Shown here: positions 52,736 to 61,968 of the stretch, in pieces
Position numbering within the stretch: the stretch's first letter is position 1
Layout of the letters: each line of letters begins with the position of its first letter
From: JASGKO01 sp049840595
GTDB taxonomy: Bacteria > Verrucomicrobiota > Verrucomicrobiia > Chthoniobacterales > Chthoniobacteraceae
Direction of reading: 5' to 3'
DNA: 64,000 nucleotides
Assembly (NCBI GenBank): GCA_049840595.1
Contig: JASGKO010000039.1
Coordinates: 62,001-126,000 of the forward strand
Notes under the pieces: generated by a model
Told to the model about the DNA's origin: nothing
Database searches by the model: none
The model's input: only the letters and a program-made list of their open reading frames with translations
Position numbers and translations under genes: made by a program

Positions 52736-54748
52736 ATGAAAACTACCCATGCCCTCATCGAGCGACTGGAGTCGCGCATTGCCCCAGCCACGCTCGTCGT
52801 GACCAATCTCAAGGATTCCGGGGACGGCAGCCTGCGCGATACGTTGACCCAGGCCGCGGATGGGGATGTGGTTGCCTTTGCGAGTAATCTCCATGGCGTC
52901 CTTACTCTAAGCACCACGGTCGATGTCACGGTCGGCGTAACCATCCAGGCGTCCACGCCCGGGGCGGTGATTCTCTCTGGCAACAACCAGGTGCAAATCC
53001 TGGATATCGACGACGGCGACGACACCACGATGAGCAATGTGAAGCTGGTGAACCTCGGCTTCACCAACGGCCTTTCCTCCAGTGCGGGCGGCGCGATTCT
53101 CGACGTGGAAAATCTCACGGTCAGCAACTGCAACTTTTTTTCGAACCACGTCACCGCCGGAGGCGGTGGCGCGATTTCCATCCAGGGGGATGGCGCGACA
53201 GTGAAGCTTTTAAACAGTCGTTTTACCTTCAATACCGCCTCGGGCGAGGGAGGCGCGGTCGATTTTATCGCCCCGAGCGGAAATCTCATCAGCACGGGCT
53301 CGGTCTTTAAAAATAACAGCGCCACCGATGGCGGCGCGCTCGCGGTTGCCAATGTGCCCACGATCGTCATCACCGGTGGAAAGATTGCCGACAACTCCGC
53401 CACCCACCTTGGCGGCGGGGTCTATCTCTCCAACGTTGCCTCCGCGACCTTCAATACCGCGTATATTACCGACAACTCGGTGACCGCCACCACCAGTGCC
53501 ACCGGTGGCGCCGGGATCGCGGTGAGCGCTTCAACCCTGAAGCTACTCAGCAGCACCATTGCCGACAACACGGCGGGTGGGTCCGGTGGCGGTTTGCTCG
53601 TCGATGCCACCTCCACGGCCAATCTCACCTCCAGCCTCATCAGCGGCAACATCGCGCAGTGGGGGGGCGGGCTCGACTTTTTCGGCAATGTCAAAATGAC
53701 CGCCAGCAAAATCAGCGGCAACGAAGCCACGCAAAATGGCGGCGGCATCTATGGCGAATACGGCGAACAAAATCTGAACATCGCGGGCAGTTTCATCACC
53801 GGCAACCAGGCCCAGGTTACCGGTGGGGGGCTTTACCTGCTGAATGGAGGTTACCAGATCATCAATACCACCATCGTGGGCGGCAACTCCGCGAGCGTGA
53901 GTGGCGGCGGCATGGCGGTTGGCGATGGCAATCTCAACGTCGCCAGCACCACCTTCACCCACAACGGCGCGGGCATCGGCGGCGGCATCTATTTGTTCAA
54001 GGATACCGGCACGCTTACCACCCACTTTTCCACCTGCAACATCGCCGGCAACTCCGCGGTCACCGCAGGCGGCGGCATCTACCTCGCCTCCACCGTGCTC
54101 AGCCTCAAGACGAGCACCTTCGGCGGCAACAACGCCACCGATACCGGCGGCGGCCTCTATGTGGATTCCGGGGCCAATGCCATCGTCAACGGCAGCACCT
54201 TCCAGGGCAACTCCTCCAACTACGGCGGCGGGATTTACTTCCTCGGGCAGGTGAATATCGGCACCAGCAATATTTCAAGCAATACGGCCCAGGAAAGCGG
54301 CGGCGGCATTTTCGGCGCGGGCACGCAGGATATCCTGATTGCGAATACGCAGCTCGCCTGGAACAAGTCCGTGGCGACCGATGGGCGCGGCGGCGGGCTC
54401 GATCTCACCGGCACCGGCAAGCAGAGCATTTACCATTGCCAGATCATCGGCAACAAAGCGGCCAATACCGGCGGCGGCCTCGCGGCGTCGAATGGCGTCA
54501 TCAATCTCATTGCCACCACCATCGCGGCGAACAAAGCCACCTTTGGCGGCGGCGCGGCGTTCTTCATGGGCACCAAAAACGCGAGCGCGAACTTTACCGA
54601 TTGCAGCGTCACCGGCAACAAGGCGCTCACCATCGGCGGCGGCATCTACTCCGCGACCAGCAACGCGCAGATCCTTTCCGGCACGACGGTGAGCGGCAAC
54701 TCCGCCCCGGCGAACCCCGATCTCTTCGGGACCTACTTGCAATCGTAA
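52736..54748 (+). CDS. Secreted right-handed beta-helix protein with LESRIAPA N-terminal motif
   Basis: A 670-residue protein. The start MKTTHALIERLESRIAPAT carries a LEPR/LESR-type sorting motif typical of Verrucomicrobia and Planctomycetes surface proteins in place of a classical signal peptide. The rest is a parallel beta-helix with about 20 coils spaced 22-25 residues, bearing repeated GG-G-I/L-Y and S-x-I-x-x-N strings (for example NAQWGGGLDF-type and ISGNEATQNGGGIYG). It resembles the polymorphic outer membrane/adhesin and pectate-lyase-like class. No catalytic acid cluster was identified. An alternative start at 52721 adds only MGRKP. Confidence 0.85.
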   Translation: MKTTHALIERLESRIAPATLVVTNLKDSGDGSLRDTLTQAADGDVVAFASNLHGVLTLSTTVDVTVGVTIQASTPGAVILSGNNQVQILDIDDGDDTTMSNVKLVNLGFTNGLSSSAGGAILDVENLTVSNCNFFSNHVTAGGGGAISIQGDGATVKLLNSRFTFNTASGEGGAVDFIAPSGNLISTGSVFKNNSATDGGALAVANVPTIVITGGKIADNSATHLGGGVYLSNVASATFNTAYITDNSVTATTSATGGAGIAVSASTLKLLSSTIADNTAGGSGGGLLVDATSTANLTSSLISGNIAQWGGGLDFFGNVKMTASKISGNEATQNGGGIYGEYGEQNLNIAGSFITGNQAQVTGGGLYLLNGGYQIINTTIVGGNSASVSGGGMAVGDGNLNVASTTFTHNGAGIGGGIYLFKDTGTLTTHFSTCNIAGNSAVTAGGGIYLASTVLSLKTSTFGGNNATDTGGGLYVDSGANAIVNGSTFQGNSSNYGGGIYFLGQVNIGTSNISSNTAQESGGGIFGAGTQDILIANTQLAWNKSVATDGRGGGLDLTGTGKQSIYHCQIIGNKAANTGGGLAASNGVINLIATTIAANKATFGGGAAFFMGTKNASANFTDCSVTGNKALTIGGGIYSATSNAQILSGTTVSGNSAPANPDLFGTYLQS

Positions 54749-54946
54749 AAAGCGCTTGCAGCGCCTCCTGCTTTTACTGGGAAAGTGACAAAGGATTGGT
54801 GAAGCGATTCCGCTTCGCGCATTTCATGGGCGTGGCCGCACTGGATTTTCCATCCCGTTGCGCGCCTGGTGGGGGCTTGATTTTCCACATGGAAAACCAG
54901 CCCGGCCTCCACCTTCATCAACCCCCTGGAAACTCAATCGAAATCT

Positions 54947-55819
54947 ATGAAGCTGCAGCAGCTCAAATCCCTTGCCGTGCTCGGCATCCTCGTGTTCGCC
55001 ACCGTCCGTGGCCACGCCCTCACCGTCAGCGTCGCCCCGGGTGGCGACATTCAATCCGCGATCAACAGCGTCTCCGCCGCCGGGGGCGGGACGGTCAATG
55101 TCACCAGCGGCACCGCCACCATCTCCACCGCCCTGGTGATGGCCAGCAACGTCACGCTCAATGGCGCGGGCAATCCCACCACCACGCTCAACCTGAGCAG
55201 CAGCATTGCGAACGGGATTACGATCTCGGGCAGCACGTGGAGCAACATCAACGTGCAGAACATCAAGATCTGGGGCGCCGGCACCACCATCGCGCAGAAT
55301 GGCGTGGACCTCGGCTCCAGCACCGTGGGCTCGGGTGGCGGGATGACGAATGTGCAGTCTGCCAACCTCGGTTACGATGGCGGGAAAATTTGCGGGAGTA
55401 ACGAAAGTGTTACTTCGTGTAACTTTCACGATGCCGGGCTCAACTACTACTACCATGGCTTTTATTTCCTGGGCGGCTCCGGCACGGTTTTCTCCGGCAA
55501 CCAGTTCAACCACTCGCCCTATGGCTCGGGCCTGCACGTGAACAACTGGGTGACGATCAGCGGCGGCACCTCCAAGAGCAACACGAGCAGCAACAACGGG
55601 CAGGAAGGCCACAGCTTCACGGCCAATACCAGCAACACGTATAACAACTACACGATCAGCAACTGCACGGCGAACAGCAACGGCTTCGCCTACACCAGCG
55701 GCACGTATTACGGGTTCTACCTTGGCTCCGGCTCCGGCACAATCACGGGCTGCACGGCCACCGGCAATAACGGCGCGGGCTACTACTACGGCGGCTTCTC
55801 CGGCAGTAATAACAACTGA
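54947..55819 (+). CDS. Secreted beta-helix protein, pectate-lyase-like
   Basis: A 290-residue protein with a normal signal peptide (LKSLAVLGILVFATVRGHA). The mature protein begins LTVSVAPGGDIQSAINSVSA, the usual N-cap of a right-handed beta-helix, and continues with Asn/Ser/Gly-rich coils (SSSIANGITISGSTWSN, NTSSNNGQEGHSF, TGCTATGNNGAGYYY). Aromatic and Tyr runs (LNYYYHGFYF, AGYYYGG) are unusual. It ends abruptly after SGSNNN. It may bind or degrade polysaccharide; catalytic residues are not evident. Confidence 0.78.
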   Translation: MKLQQLKSLAVLGILVFATVRGHALTVSVAPGGDIQSAINSVSAAGGGTVNVTSGTATISTALVMASNVTLNGAGNPTTTLNLSSSIANGITISGSTWSNINVQNIKIWGAGTTIAQNGVDLGSSTVGSGGGMTNVQSANLGYDGGKICGSNESVTSCNFHDAGLNYYYHGFYFLGGSGTVFSGNQFNHSPYGSGLHVNNWVTISGGTSKSNTSSNNGQEGHSFTANTSNTYNNYTISNCTANSNGFAYTSGTYYGFYLGSGSGTITGCTATGNNGAGYYYGGFSGSNNN

Positions 55820-55884
55820 TCGAAATCGTAAACCGACGGGAGGCTCGAAGCCTGGGTCTTCGGGCCTCCCGCAAGTTGCTGGCG

Positions 55885-57039
55885 ATGCCTTTCAATTTTC
55901 GTCGAATCCCCGGCGGGGCCGGCTGGATCGTGCTTGCTTTCGTGGCCGGATTTTCGAGCGTTGCGCCCTGGGCCCAGCCTTCCCGCCGCCCGGGTCCGGG
56001 AGCGAGTAATTCGACCGCTTTGCCGTCGGGTCACCGGGCCCGGCTCGCCGGTTCCCCGGTGGAGAAAATCGCGGGCTTGCGCTCGGGCCCGCCGAGCGAA
56101 GCGCGCTTTGATGCCGTGCTGCAAACGCTATTGCAATGGGCCGCGACCGATCCACAGGCGGCGCTCGATTACACGCGCCACCATTTCGATCCGCGCCATC
56201 GGAGCGCTTTTCTTGCCAGCCTGCTTTGTGCGTGGGCGGGGCGGGAACCGCAGGCGGCCTGGCAATGGGTGAAGACCAGCCTCCCGGGCGATCACACCCA
56301 GTATGATGCGGTGCTGTTCACGATTGGGAAAACCAATCCCGATCTCGCCTGGCAGGATGCGGTGGAAGGGAAGGCCCAGATCGGGCAAAAGCGGGATATC
56401 TCGCCCTACGTGAGCGCGCTGCGCGGGATCATTTACAGCGGGGGTTACGAGAAGGCGGCGGCGTTGATCGACAGCCTATCGCTCCCGGCCGATGAGCAAA
56501 AATACGACCTCACCAGCGTGCTCGGCGGGGAGTGGGCGCGCTTCGATCCCCAGCAGGCGGCCCAGTGGATTGAGAACGAGCCGGGGGACGCAAATAGCTT
56601 CGACCGCCAGCAAACATTGGTCAGCCTCGGCGTTTCCTGGGCGCAGCGCGATCCACGGGCGGCGGCCGATTTTGCGGCGCAACTGCCCCCGGGCGTGGCC
56701 CGGCAAAACATGCTCGCAGTAGCGCTCAATGGCTGGGCGACGAACCATCCCGACGAAGCCGCGCAATGGCTCAACCAGTATCCGAGCGATCCCGATCTGG
56801 ACTACGTGGTGCGCTCGCTCGCCACCTCGCCCAAGGTAATCGATGCCAGCCCCGATCAGGCGCTCGCGTGGGCCAATTCCATGACGGATGACGACCTGCG
56901 CCTGCAGACGTTGAAGATCATTGTGGACCGGTGGATGACGACGAACTACGCCGCCGCCAAAGCCTACGTGCAAAACGCGAATCTCCCCACGCGCATTCAA
57001 AGCGTCCTCGATACCGATATTCAATCCGCCACGCCATGA
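55885..57039 (+). CDS. Exported repeat protein with DP-x-AA-x-x-W units (copy 1)
   Basis: A 384-residue protein with a hydrophobic N-terminus (GGAGWIVLAFVAGFSSVAPWA) likely to be a signal peptide or anchor. The remainder is built of about eight degenerate helical repeats of 36-40 residues, each containing a WA-x-x-DP-x-AA or similar core (LLQWAATDPQAALDYTRHHF, WARFDPQQAAQWIE, WAQRDPRAAADFAAQLP, WATNHPDEAAQWLNQYP). Such repeat proteins are common in Verrucomicrobia, with no assigned function. The next gene overlaps the stop as ATGA and encodes a paralogue. Confidence 0.8.
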   Translation: MPFNFRRIPGGAGWIVLAFVAGFSSVAPWAQPSRRPGPGASNSTALPSGHRARLAGSPVEKIAGLRSGPPSEARFDAVLQTLLQWAATDPQAALDYTRHHFDPRHRSAFLASLLCAWAGREPQAAWQWVKTSLPGDHTQYDAVLFTIGKTNPDLAWQDAVEGKAQIGQKRDISPYVSALRGIIYSGGYEKAAALIDSLSLPADEQKYDLTSVLGGEWARFDPQQAAQWIENEPGDANSFDRQQTLVSLGVSWAQRDPRAAADFAAQLPPGVARQNMLAVALNGWATNHPDEAAQWLNQYPSDPDLDYVVRSLATSPKVIDASPDQALAWANSMTDDDLRLQTLKIIVDRWMTTNYAAAKAYVQNANLPTRIQSVLDTDIQSATP

Positions 57040-58253
57040 ACCGGGAAATCGCTTCCTCGAAAGCAATGCCGTCACCGAGGCTCGGGCTCGGGCTGGCGCT
57101 GGTGGTGCCCGCGTTTTTTCTCGGGAGGATCGTGGCGCAGGCCCTGGCTGGCCACGCCACGCCGACGACTTTGGCGGCCGACTTGGGGCCGGAGAAAGAC
57201 CCCGGGGCCGATCATTCCGCCGCGGCGGCTGCCGGGGCTCCGGCGGTCGATGCGCACAAGCTGCGCGCGCTCGAAGAGGCGGTCGTTGGGCAGATGGCGC
57301 ATCTGGGCTCGCAGGCCCAGTTCGATACGCTCCTCGATGAGCTCGCGACGCTGGCGGCGAGCGATCCGCGGCGTGCGATGGAACTGGCCCGGCAACAGCT
57401 CAAGCCGCCCTTTCTCGATCAGGCGCTGGCGAAGATTCTGGCCCGCTGGGTGGAGACCGATCCCGCCGCCGCCTGGGTGTGGGCGAAGCAGAATCCCGGC
57501 GAGGACCACGTTTTCCCCGATCAAGTCCTGAACCAGGTGGCGATGACCCAGCCGGACCTGGCGTGGTCCTTCGCGGCTGAGCTGGCGGCGAAAGCGCCGG
57601 AGGAGTCGCCGGGCTTTTATGTGAGTGCGTTGCGCGGGATGCTCTATGCGGGCAATTTCCAGGCGGCGGCCCGGTTGCTGGGGAGCGCGCAGCTCCCGCA
57701 AAAGTCGCTCGATGCCAATTACGGCCTGCCCGGCTTCATCGCCAGCTCGTGGGCGGCGGCCGATCCCGAGGCCGCCGGGCAATGGGTGCTGAGTCTGCCC
57801 GGGGCTGGCAATGCCCGGCAGCAGGCGATCACCGGGCTTGCGCAAGCCTGGCCGCAGGTGGACCCGCAGGGCGCGGTGAATTTCGCCACCCAGCTTCCCG
57901 CGAGCGCGAGTCGGCTCGCCCTGCTCACGGCGGGGGTGAGCGAGTGGTATGCCCGCGATCCGGCGCAGGTGAATGCCTGGGCCTCGGCGATTCCGCACGA
58001 TGGCGATTACGACCAGTTTGCCGCCGCCATTTCCAGTGCGCCGAATCTCGTTTCCACCTCGCCGCCGGATTCCATCGCCTGGGCTGAGAGCATTTCCAAC
58101 CCGGAGCTCGAAGTGCAAAGCCTCGCGCAGATCTTCAACCATTGGATTCAAATGTCCGACACACCGGCCCTGGCCTATTTGCAAAATGCCAAGGCGTTCC
58201 CGCCCGCCATTCGTGCGCTGCTGTTGCACCGGCTGGGGTTGAATATGCCGTAG
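57036..58253 (+). CDS. Exported repeat protein with DP-x-AA-x-x-W units (copy 2)
   Basis: A 405-residue paralogue of the preceding gene. After a basic start a single hydrophobic segment (LGLGLALVVPAFFLGRIVAQAL) acts as signal or anchor; then an Ala/Pro-rich linker and the same helical repeats: LAASDPRRAMELARQQL, WVETDPAAAWVWAKQNP, WAAADPEAAGQWVLSLP, WPQVDPQGAVNFATQLP. The alternating Trp/DP pattern suggests a superhelical scaffold. The gene is translationally coupled to copy 1. Function unknown. Confidence 0.8.
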   Translation: MNREIASSKAMPSPRLGLGLALVVPAFFLGRIVAQALAGHATPTTLAADLGPEKDPGADHSAAAAAGAPAVDAHKLRALEEAVVGQMAHLGSQAQFDTLLDELATLAASDPRRAMELARQQLKPPFLDQALAKILARWVETDPAAAWVWAKQNPGEDHVFPDQVLNQVAMTQPDLAWSFAAELAAKAPEESPGFYVSALRGMLYAGNFQAAARLLGSAQLPQKSLDANYGLPGFIASSWAAADPEAAGQWVLSLPGAGNARQQAITGLAQAWPQVDPQGAVNFATQLPASASRLALLTAGVSEWYARDPAQVNAWASAIPHDGDYDQFAAAISSAPNLVSTSPPDSIAWAESISNPELEVQSLAQIFNHWIQMSDTPALAYLQNAKAFPPAIRALLLHRLGLNMP

Positions 58254-58821
58254 GCCGGGTTGACGAATGGCAAAACAGGAGACGAAACCCCACGCCCTTC
58301 CGCGCGGAACTTCCACTTCGCGCGGTAGCCACGGCCCGGTGGGCCGTTGGGGAAGCGTGGACCATGGAAAAGCAGCGCTCTTCCAAAAATCACGACGGAA
58401 TGATCACTCCCTTTGGAACTGGGTTTTTGCCAAAGCATCGTCTTTCCCCAACGGCCCACAGGGCCGTGGCTACAGCGATATCAGAGCATGGAGCGCTTTC
58501 ATGACCGGAAGAACCTGCTTGGAAATTCGTGAACACGGCCTAGTGGACGGGAGGAGATGTTTACCGGGCTGAGTTCCCGGATTGTGTTCTGGCCTGCCCC
58601 GGAGGGGCATTGGAGATAAGCCGGTGGTGAAGCGCAGCGGGAACCACCGGAAAAACGTCCCAACAAAAAATCTCTGCGTCCCGGAGGGCCGCTGGAGAAT
58701 GGGAGCGTGATTTCCAGCGGCCCTCCGGGGCGCATGGTTTTTTGAATGATCGGGAACCGGTGGTTTTCACCACCGGCTTATTTCCGGCGTCCCTTCGGGA
58801 CTTTCAGAGGGTGCGCGTTTT
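58254..58821. repeat. Structured intergenic region with three nested inverted-repeat elements
   Basis: A 568-base gap with no gene. It holds 28-base arms with one mismatch at 58327-58354 and 58444-58471 (ACGGCCC...GCCGTTGGGG type). It also has a perfect 16-bp pair, CCGGAGGGCCGCTGGA and its complement (58681-58696 and 58713-58728). The hairpin pair CCGGTGGT/ACCACCGG is used twice (58621-58650 and 58757-58776). Palindromic dispersed elements are the best description. Confidence 0.7.
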
Positions 58822-59871
58822 TCAATCCGCCCTGCGGCGGTCTGGGAGGGATTTTCCGTCGCGCCAGCGGCTTTCGACCAGGATGCGGCAGGGCTCGGCG
58901 GGTTCGCCGCATTCATTGAGATTGATTTGTGAGACGAGCATTTCCACCGCGATGCGGCCAATGGCCTCGGAGTGCTGGTCGATCCCAGCCTCCACCGGCA
59001 CGTCCATGCTGGTGCCGGCGACGGCCACCTGGTTTGGGATGTTCCAGCCGAGCGTTTTCAACAGGGGCGGAACGGCGGCAATCGCAGTGATGATCGCATC
59101 CGGCTGGTTTTTCATCATCCAGCGTTGCAAGGCGCGTTGCGCTTTTTCCGGGGTGGCGTGGGTATTCCTCGCACCGCGTGAGCAGGGGCGGCAGGGTGGA
59201 AGCTTGAAGAGCTGCCGGGCCGCGGCAAAGCCCCCCACGAAATTCCCGCCCAGCCGCTGGTCGTCATCCTCCCCGACGACCAGCCCGATGCGCTCGTAGC
59301 CGTAGTCGTGAATCTTTTGCACCGCCATGAGGATGGCGCGCAGTTGATCGGCAGTGACGAGGTGGAGATTGGGCTGAGCGACGGAAAGGCCAAAGCGAAT
59401 GGCCGAAAATTTGTGCCAGTCGAAATCGCCCCAGTCGGGAGAATTGGTATGCGGCGGAATCAAGATCCCGCCGATCCCGCGCGTGACGAGTATTTGCTCG
59501 AAACGCTTGGCCGGAAATCCCGGCGACCAAGGGATCTCCTCCAAATGGTAGCCGAAGCGCCGGGCCGCCGCCTCCGCGCCGCGCCAGTAGAGATCGTATT
59601 CACGGTATTTGCGCAGGTTGGCCGGTTGGTCCCAGTGGTTGATCCAGGCAATGGCGTTTTGGATGCGCGCCGGGGCGGTGCCACGCCGGTACGCAGCGAG
59701 GGCCGCCAGATGAGGATCTGGCGCGTAGCCCATGGTTTCCGCCATTCGGCGGACTTCTTCGCGACGCTGGAGGGAAACCGAGGGATGGTTGCGCAAGGCC
59801 ATCGCCACGGTGGTATGGGAGACACCCAGCCGCGCGGCGATGTCATACACCGTGACGCGTTTGGAATGCAT
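58822..59871 (-). CDS. LacI family transcriptional regulator
   Basis: A 349-residue regulator with an N-terminal LacI helix-turn-helix (VTVYDIAARLGVSHTTVAMALRNHPSVS) and a periplasmic-binding-protein-like effector domain (GYHLEEIPWSPGFPAKRFEQIL, GIGGILIPPH, YERIGLVVGEDDDQR, VAVAGTSMDVPVEAG). The sugar ligand is unknown, and no sugar-utilisation genes adjoin it. Many members of this phylum have large LacI sets. The gene ends beside the inverted-repeat region. Confidence 0.92.
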   Translation of the reverse strand: MHSKRVTVYDIAARLGVSHTTVAMALRNHPSVSLQRREEVRRMAETMGYAPDPHLAALAAYRRGTAPARIQNAIAWINHWDQPANLRKYREYDLYWRGAEAAARRFGYHLEEIPWSPGFPAKRFEQILVTRGIGGILIPPHTNSPDWGDFDWHKFSAIRFGLSVAQPNLHLVTADQLRAILMAVQKIHDYGYERIGLVVGEDDDQRLGGNFVGGFAAARQLFKLPPCRPCSRGARNTHATPEKAQRALQRWMMKNQPDAIITAIAAVPPLLKTLGWNIPNQVAVAGTSMDVPVEAGIDQHSEAIGRIAVEMLVSQINLNECGEPAEPCRILVESRWRDGKSLPDRRRAD

Positions 59872-59978
59872 GCAGCCACGCTACCGCGGGCCGAGGGGAT
59901 GCCAAGGGTAATTCGTTCTGCGGGAGGGGGTTGGGGTGAGGTATTTTGTTCATGCGCATAAGCATGAGCGGCTTGTTT

Positions 59979-60461
59979 TCACCCCAGGACGGCGATGACA
60001 AACCAGCCCACCATCACCAGCGCGATTCCCAGCTTGGCCACGATGCCCGCGACGGTGCCCAGCAGCGTGCCCCAGGCCGATTTTCCGGCGGGCAGCACGC
60101 CGCGACCGCCGAGCAGTTCGCCGACGGCGACGCCGATGAGCGGGCCGAAAAAGATGCCCGGCAACCCGAAGAAAATCCCCACGATGCCGCCGAGAATGCC
60201 GCCGATCGCCCCCCAGCGGGTCGCACCGAAATACTTCGCGCCGACCGAGCCGCTGATAAAGTCCACCGCTTGCGAGAGCAGCATGAGCACCGTGAGCGCA
60301 ATGAAGGTGGCCCAGCCCGCGCTATGCTCCGGCCCGAGCATGAGCCGGTGGAGCACGGCGGCGGCGAGAATGATCACCGAGCCGGGAATGAGCGGGACGA
60401 CCGTCCCGACCACGCCGAGGGCCATCAGGACAAAAGTGAGCACCCACCAGAAAGTTTCCAT
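59979..60461 (-). CDS. DUF456 family membrane protein
   Basis: A 160-residue integral membrane protein with four to five hydrophobic segments and Gly-rich helices (GAIGGILGGIVGIFFGLPGIFFGPLIGVAVGE is the family core region). It matches the DUF456 pattern: a first segment with LMALGVVGTVVPLIPG, VDFISGSVGAKYFGATRWG, then the glycine run. No function is established. It is divergent from the peroxiredoxin gene (106-base gap). Confidence 0.82.
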   Translation of the reverse strand: METFWWVLTFVLMALGVVGTVVPLIPGSVIILAAAVLHRLMLGPEHSAGWATFIALTVLMLLSQAVDFISGSVGAKYFGATRWGAIGGILGGIVGIFFGLPGIFFGPLIGVAVGELLGGRGVLPAGKSAWGTLLGTVAGIVAKLGIALVMVGWFVIAVLG

Positions 60462-60567
60462 GGATTATTATTGAAGATTTGAGATGAATGATAGCGCGTG
60501 CGCGCTCCGGCAGATTGGCCCGAAGCCAGCACCCTATCAACCATCAACCACTGACGATCAACCTCAT

Positions 60568-61044
60568 ATGGCCTTATCCATCGGAACCCAAGCTCCCGAT
60601 TTCACCCTCAAGACGAAGACCGCCACTGGCGTCGAAGACGTGAAGCTCAGCGCCAACTTCGGGGCGAAGAACACGCTCCTGCTTTTCTTCCCGCTCGCCT
60701 TTACCGGTGTGTGCACCACGGAAATGTGCGACATCAGCGGTGGTCTCAGCGCCTACAGCGATCTCGGGTGCGAGGTGATCGCGATCAGCGTGGACAGCCC
60801 GTTCGCGCAGGAAGCGTGGGCGAAGGCGAACCAAATCACGATCACGGTCGCCAGCGATCTGAACAAGACGACCGCCGCCGCTTACGACGTGCTGCTGCCC
60901 GATCTCGGCGGCCTGGGCAGTGTCTCCGCCCGCGCGGCGTTCCTGGTGGACAAGGCCGGCGTGATCCAATACGCCGAGCAGACGCCGACGCCGAAGGAGT
61001 TGCCGAATTTCGACGCGATCAAGGCCAAGCTGGCCGAATTGTAA
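60568..61044 (+). CDS. Peroxiredoxin (AhpC/TSA, AhpE-like)
   Basis: A 158-residue thiol peroxidase that reduces H2O2 or organic peroxides. The start MALSIGTQAPDFTLKTK fits the family. The active site FPLAFTGVCTTEMCDI has the peroxidatic Cys (VCT), with a second Cys three residues on that could resolve it or be incidental. Later AISVDSPFAQEAWAKANQI matches redoxin structure. It is followed immediately by a strong terminator, so it is monocistronic. Reducing partner not identified; thioredoxin is encoded elsewhere in the window. Confidence 0.92.
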   Translation: MALSIGTQAPDFTLKTKTATGVEDVKLSANFGAKNTLLLFFPLAFTGVCTTEMCDISGGLSAYSDLGCEVIAISVDSPFAQEAWAKANQITITVASDLNKTTAAAYDVLLPDLGGLGSVSARAAFLVDKAGVIQYAEQTPTPKELPNFDAIKAKLAEL

Positions 61045-61067
61045 TCCGCGGCAGGATTGATTTTACC

Positions 61068-61103
61068 GGGACTCCTGCGATTGCTCGCGGGAGTCCCTTT
61101 TTA
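61068..61103 (+). terminator. Rho-independent terminator after the peroxiredoxin gene
   Basis: 12-bp stem GGGACTCCTGCG/CGCGGGAGTCCC (61068-61079 and 61086-61097; one imperfect pair) followed by TTTTT. Confidence 0.88.
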
Positions 61104-61111
61104 TTTCAATT

Positions 61112-61654
61112 ATGGAAGATCCCGAAGTTCCCATGGAATCCGTGCACGAGCACATCGAGCACCACGCCCACGCCGCGCCGGAGCGGTGGATTTCATATGT
61201 GGCGATGAGCACGGCGATACTCGCCGCCTTTGCCGCCGTGGCCTCCATGCTGGCGGGCAGCCATGCGAATGAGGCGATGGTGAGCCAGATCGAGTCCTCC
61301 GACCAATGGGCCTTCTATCAGGCCAAGGGGATCAAGGCGGCCACGCTGGAAACGCGGATCGAGCTCTTGCAGGCGATGGGCAAGCCGGCCCCGGCGGAGG
61401 AGCAGGCCAAGCTGGCGGAATATGCGAAGGAGCAGAAAGAGATCACCGTGGAAGCGACGGCGGCGAAAAACGCGGCGGCCTTTCATCTGAAGCGTCACGA
61501 ATTCCTGGCGGCGAGCGTGACCATGTTCCAGATCGCGATTGCGGTCTCCGCGATCTCCATCCTCACCAAGCGCCGCCGATTCTGGGGCGCGAGCCTGGTC
61601 TTTGGGGTGGTGGGTATTGGGTTGTTGTGCTGGGAGTTGCTGCCGATTCACTAA
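61112..61654 (+). CDS. DUF4337 family membrane protein
   Basis: A 180-residue protein of the DUF4337 type: a His-rich N-terminus (HEHIEHHAHAAPERW), a transmembrane segment (YVAMSTAILAAFAAVASMLAG), a helical, charged central part (SSDQWAFYQAKGIKAATLE) and a C-terminal pair of hydrophobic segments. The family is of unknown function and is found in many Gram-negative bacteria. It starts 8 bases after the terminator's T-run, so transcription begins close to, or reads through, that terminator. Confidence 0.82.
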   Translation: MEDPEVPMESVHEHIEHHAHAAPERWISYVAMSTAILAAFAAVASMLAGSHANEAMVSQIESSDQWAFYQAKGIKAATLETRIELLQAMGKPAPAEEQAKLAEYAKEQKEITVEATAAKNAAAFHLKRHEFLAASVTMFQIAIAVSAISILTKRRRFWGASLVFGVVGIGLLCWELLPIH

Positions 61655-61968
61655 GGCTTACTCGGAATGGTGAACCGCGGCGGACGCGGCGAGCGCGGCG
61701 AGGAGAAGAATTTTAACCGCGGATTTCGCGGATGATTTTAAAAGCTCGTCGCCAGTAAATCGGCAATGTTTTCCCTGTCCCTTTTATCGCAGCGGAAATC
61801 TGAATGAACGATGAAGGTCGATTTATCCGTGTCATCCGCGAAATCCGCGGTTAAAAATCCCCGCCTGTTCCACCTCTGCGCCTCCGCGTCCCGGTGGGGA
61901 AATATTCCTCTCTCATGGCGCAAATCGGCGCTGGACAAAGCACCCCATGCCACGCACCGTTTGCGGCG
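61655..61968. repeat. Perfect 25-bp inverted repeat (61711-61735 and 61832-61856)
   Basis: TTTTAACCGCGGATTTCGCG... and its exact complement enclose a 96-base spacer with no gene. A related element is at 38321. The rest of the gap up to the GH57 start holds CTCTGCGCCTCCGCGTCC-type repeat text only. Confidence 0.75.

Noticed and set aside
52736..54748. Autotransporter interpretation of the beta-helix protein
   Set aside because: No C-terminal beta-barrel domain is present, and the N-terminal LESRIAPA motif points to a different sorting route.
53659..55401. A 580-codon frame full of Arg/His/Gln repeats inside the beta-helix region
   Set aside because: It is the +1 frame of the repetitive beta-helix gene; the repeats come from the periodicity of the real gene.
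58254..58821. Retron or riboswitch in the palindromic gap
   Set aside because: No reverse transcriptase lies nearby, and no known riboswitch core was recognised; dispersed palindromes explain the pairing.
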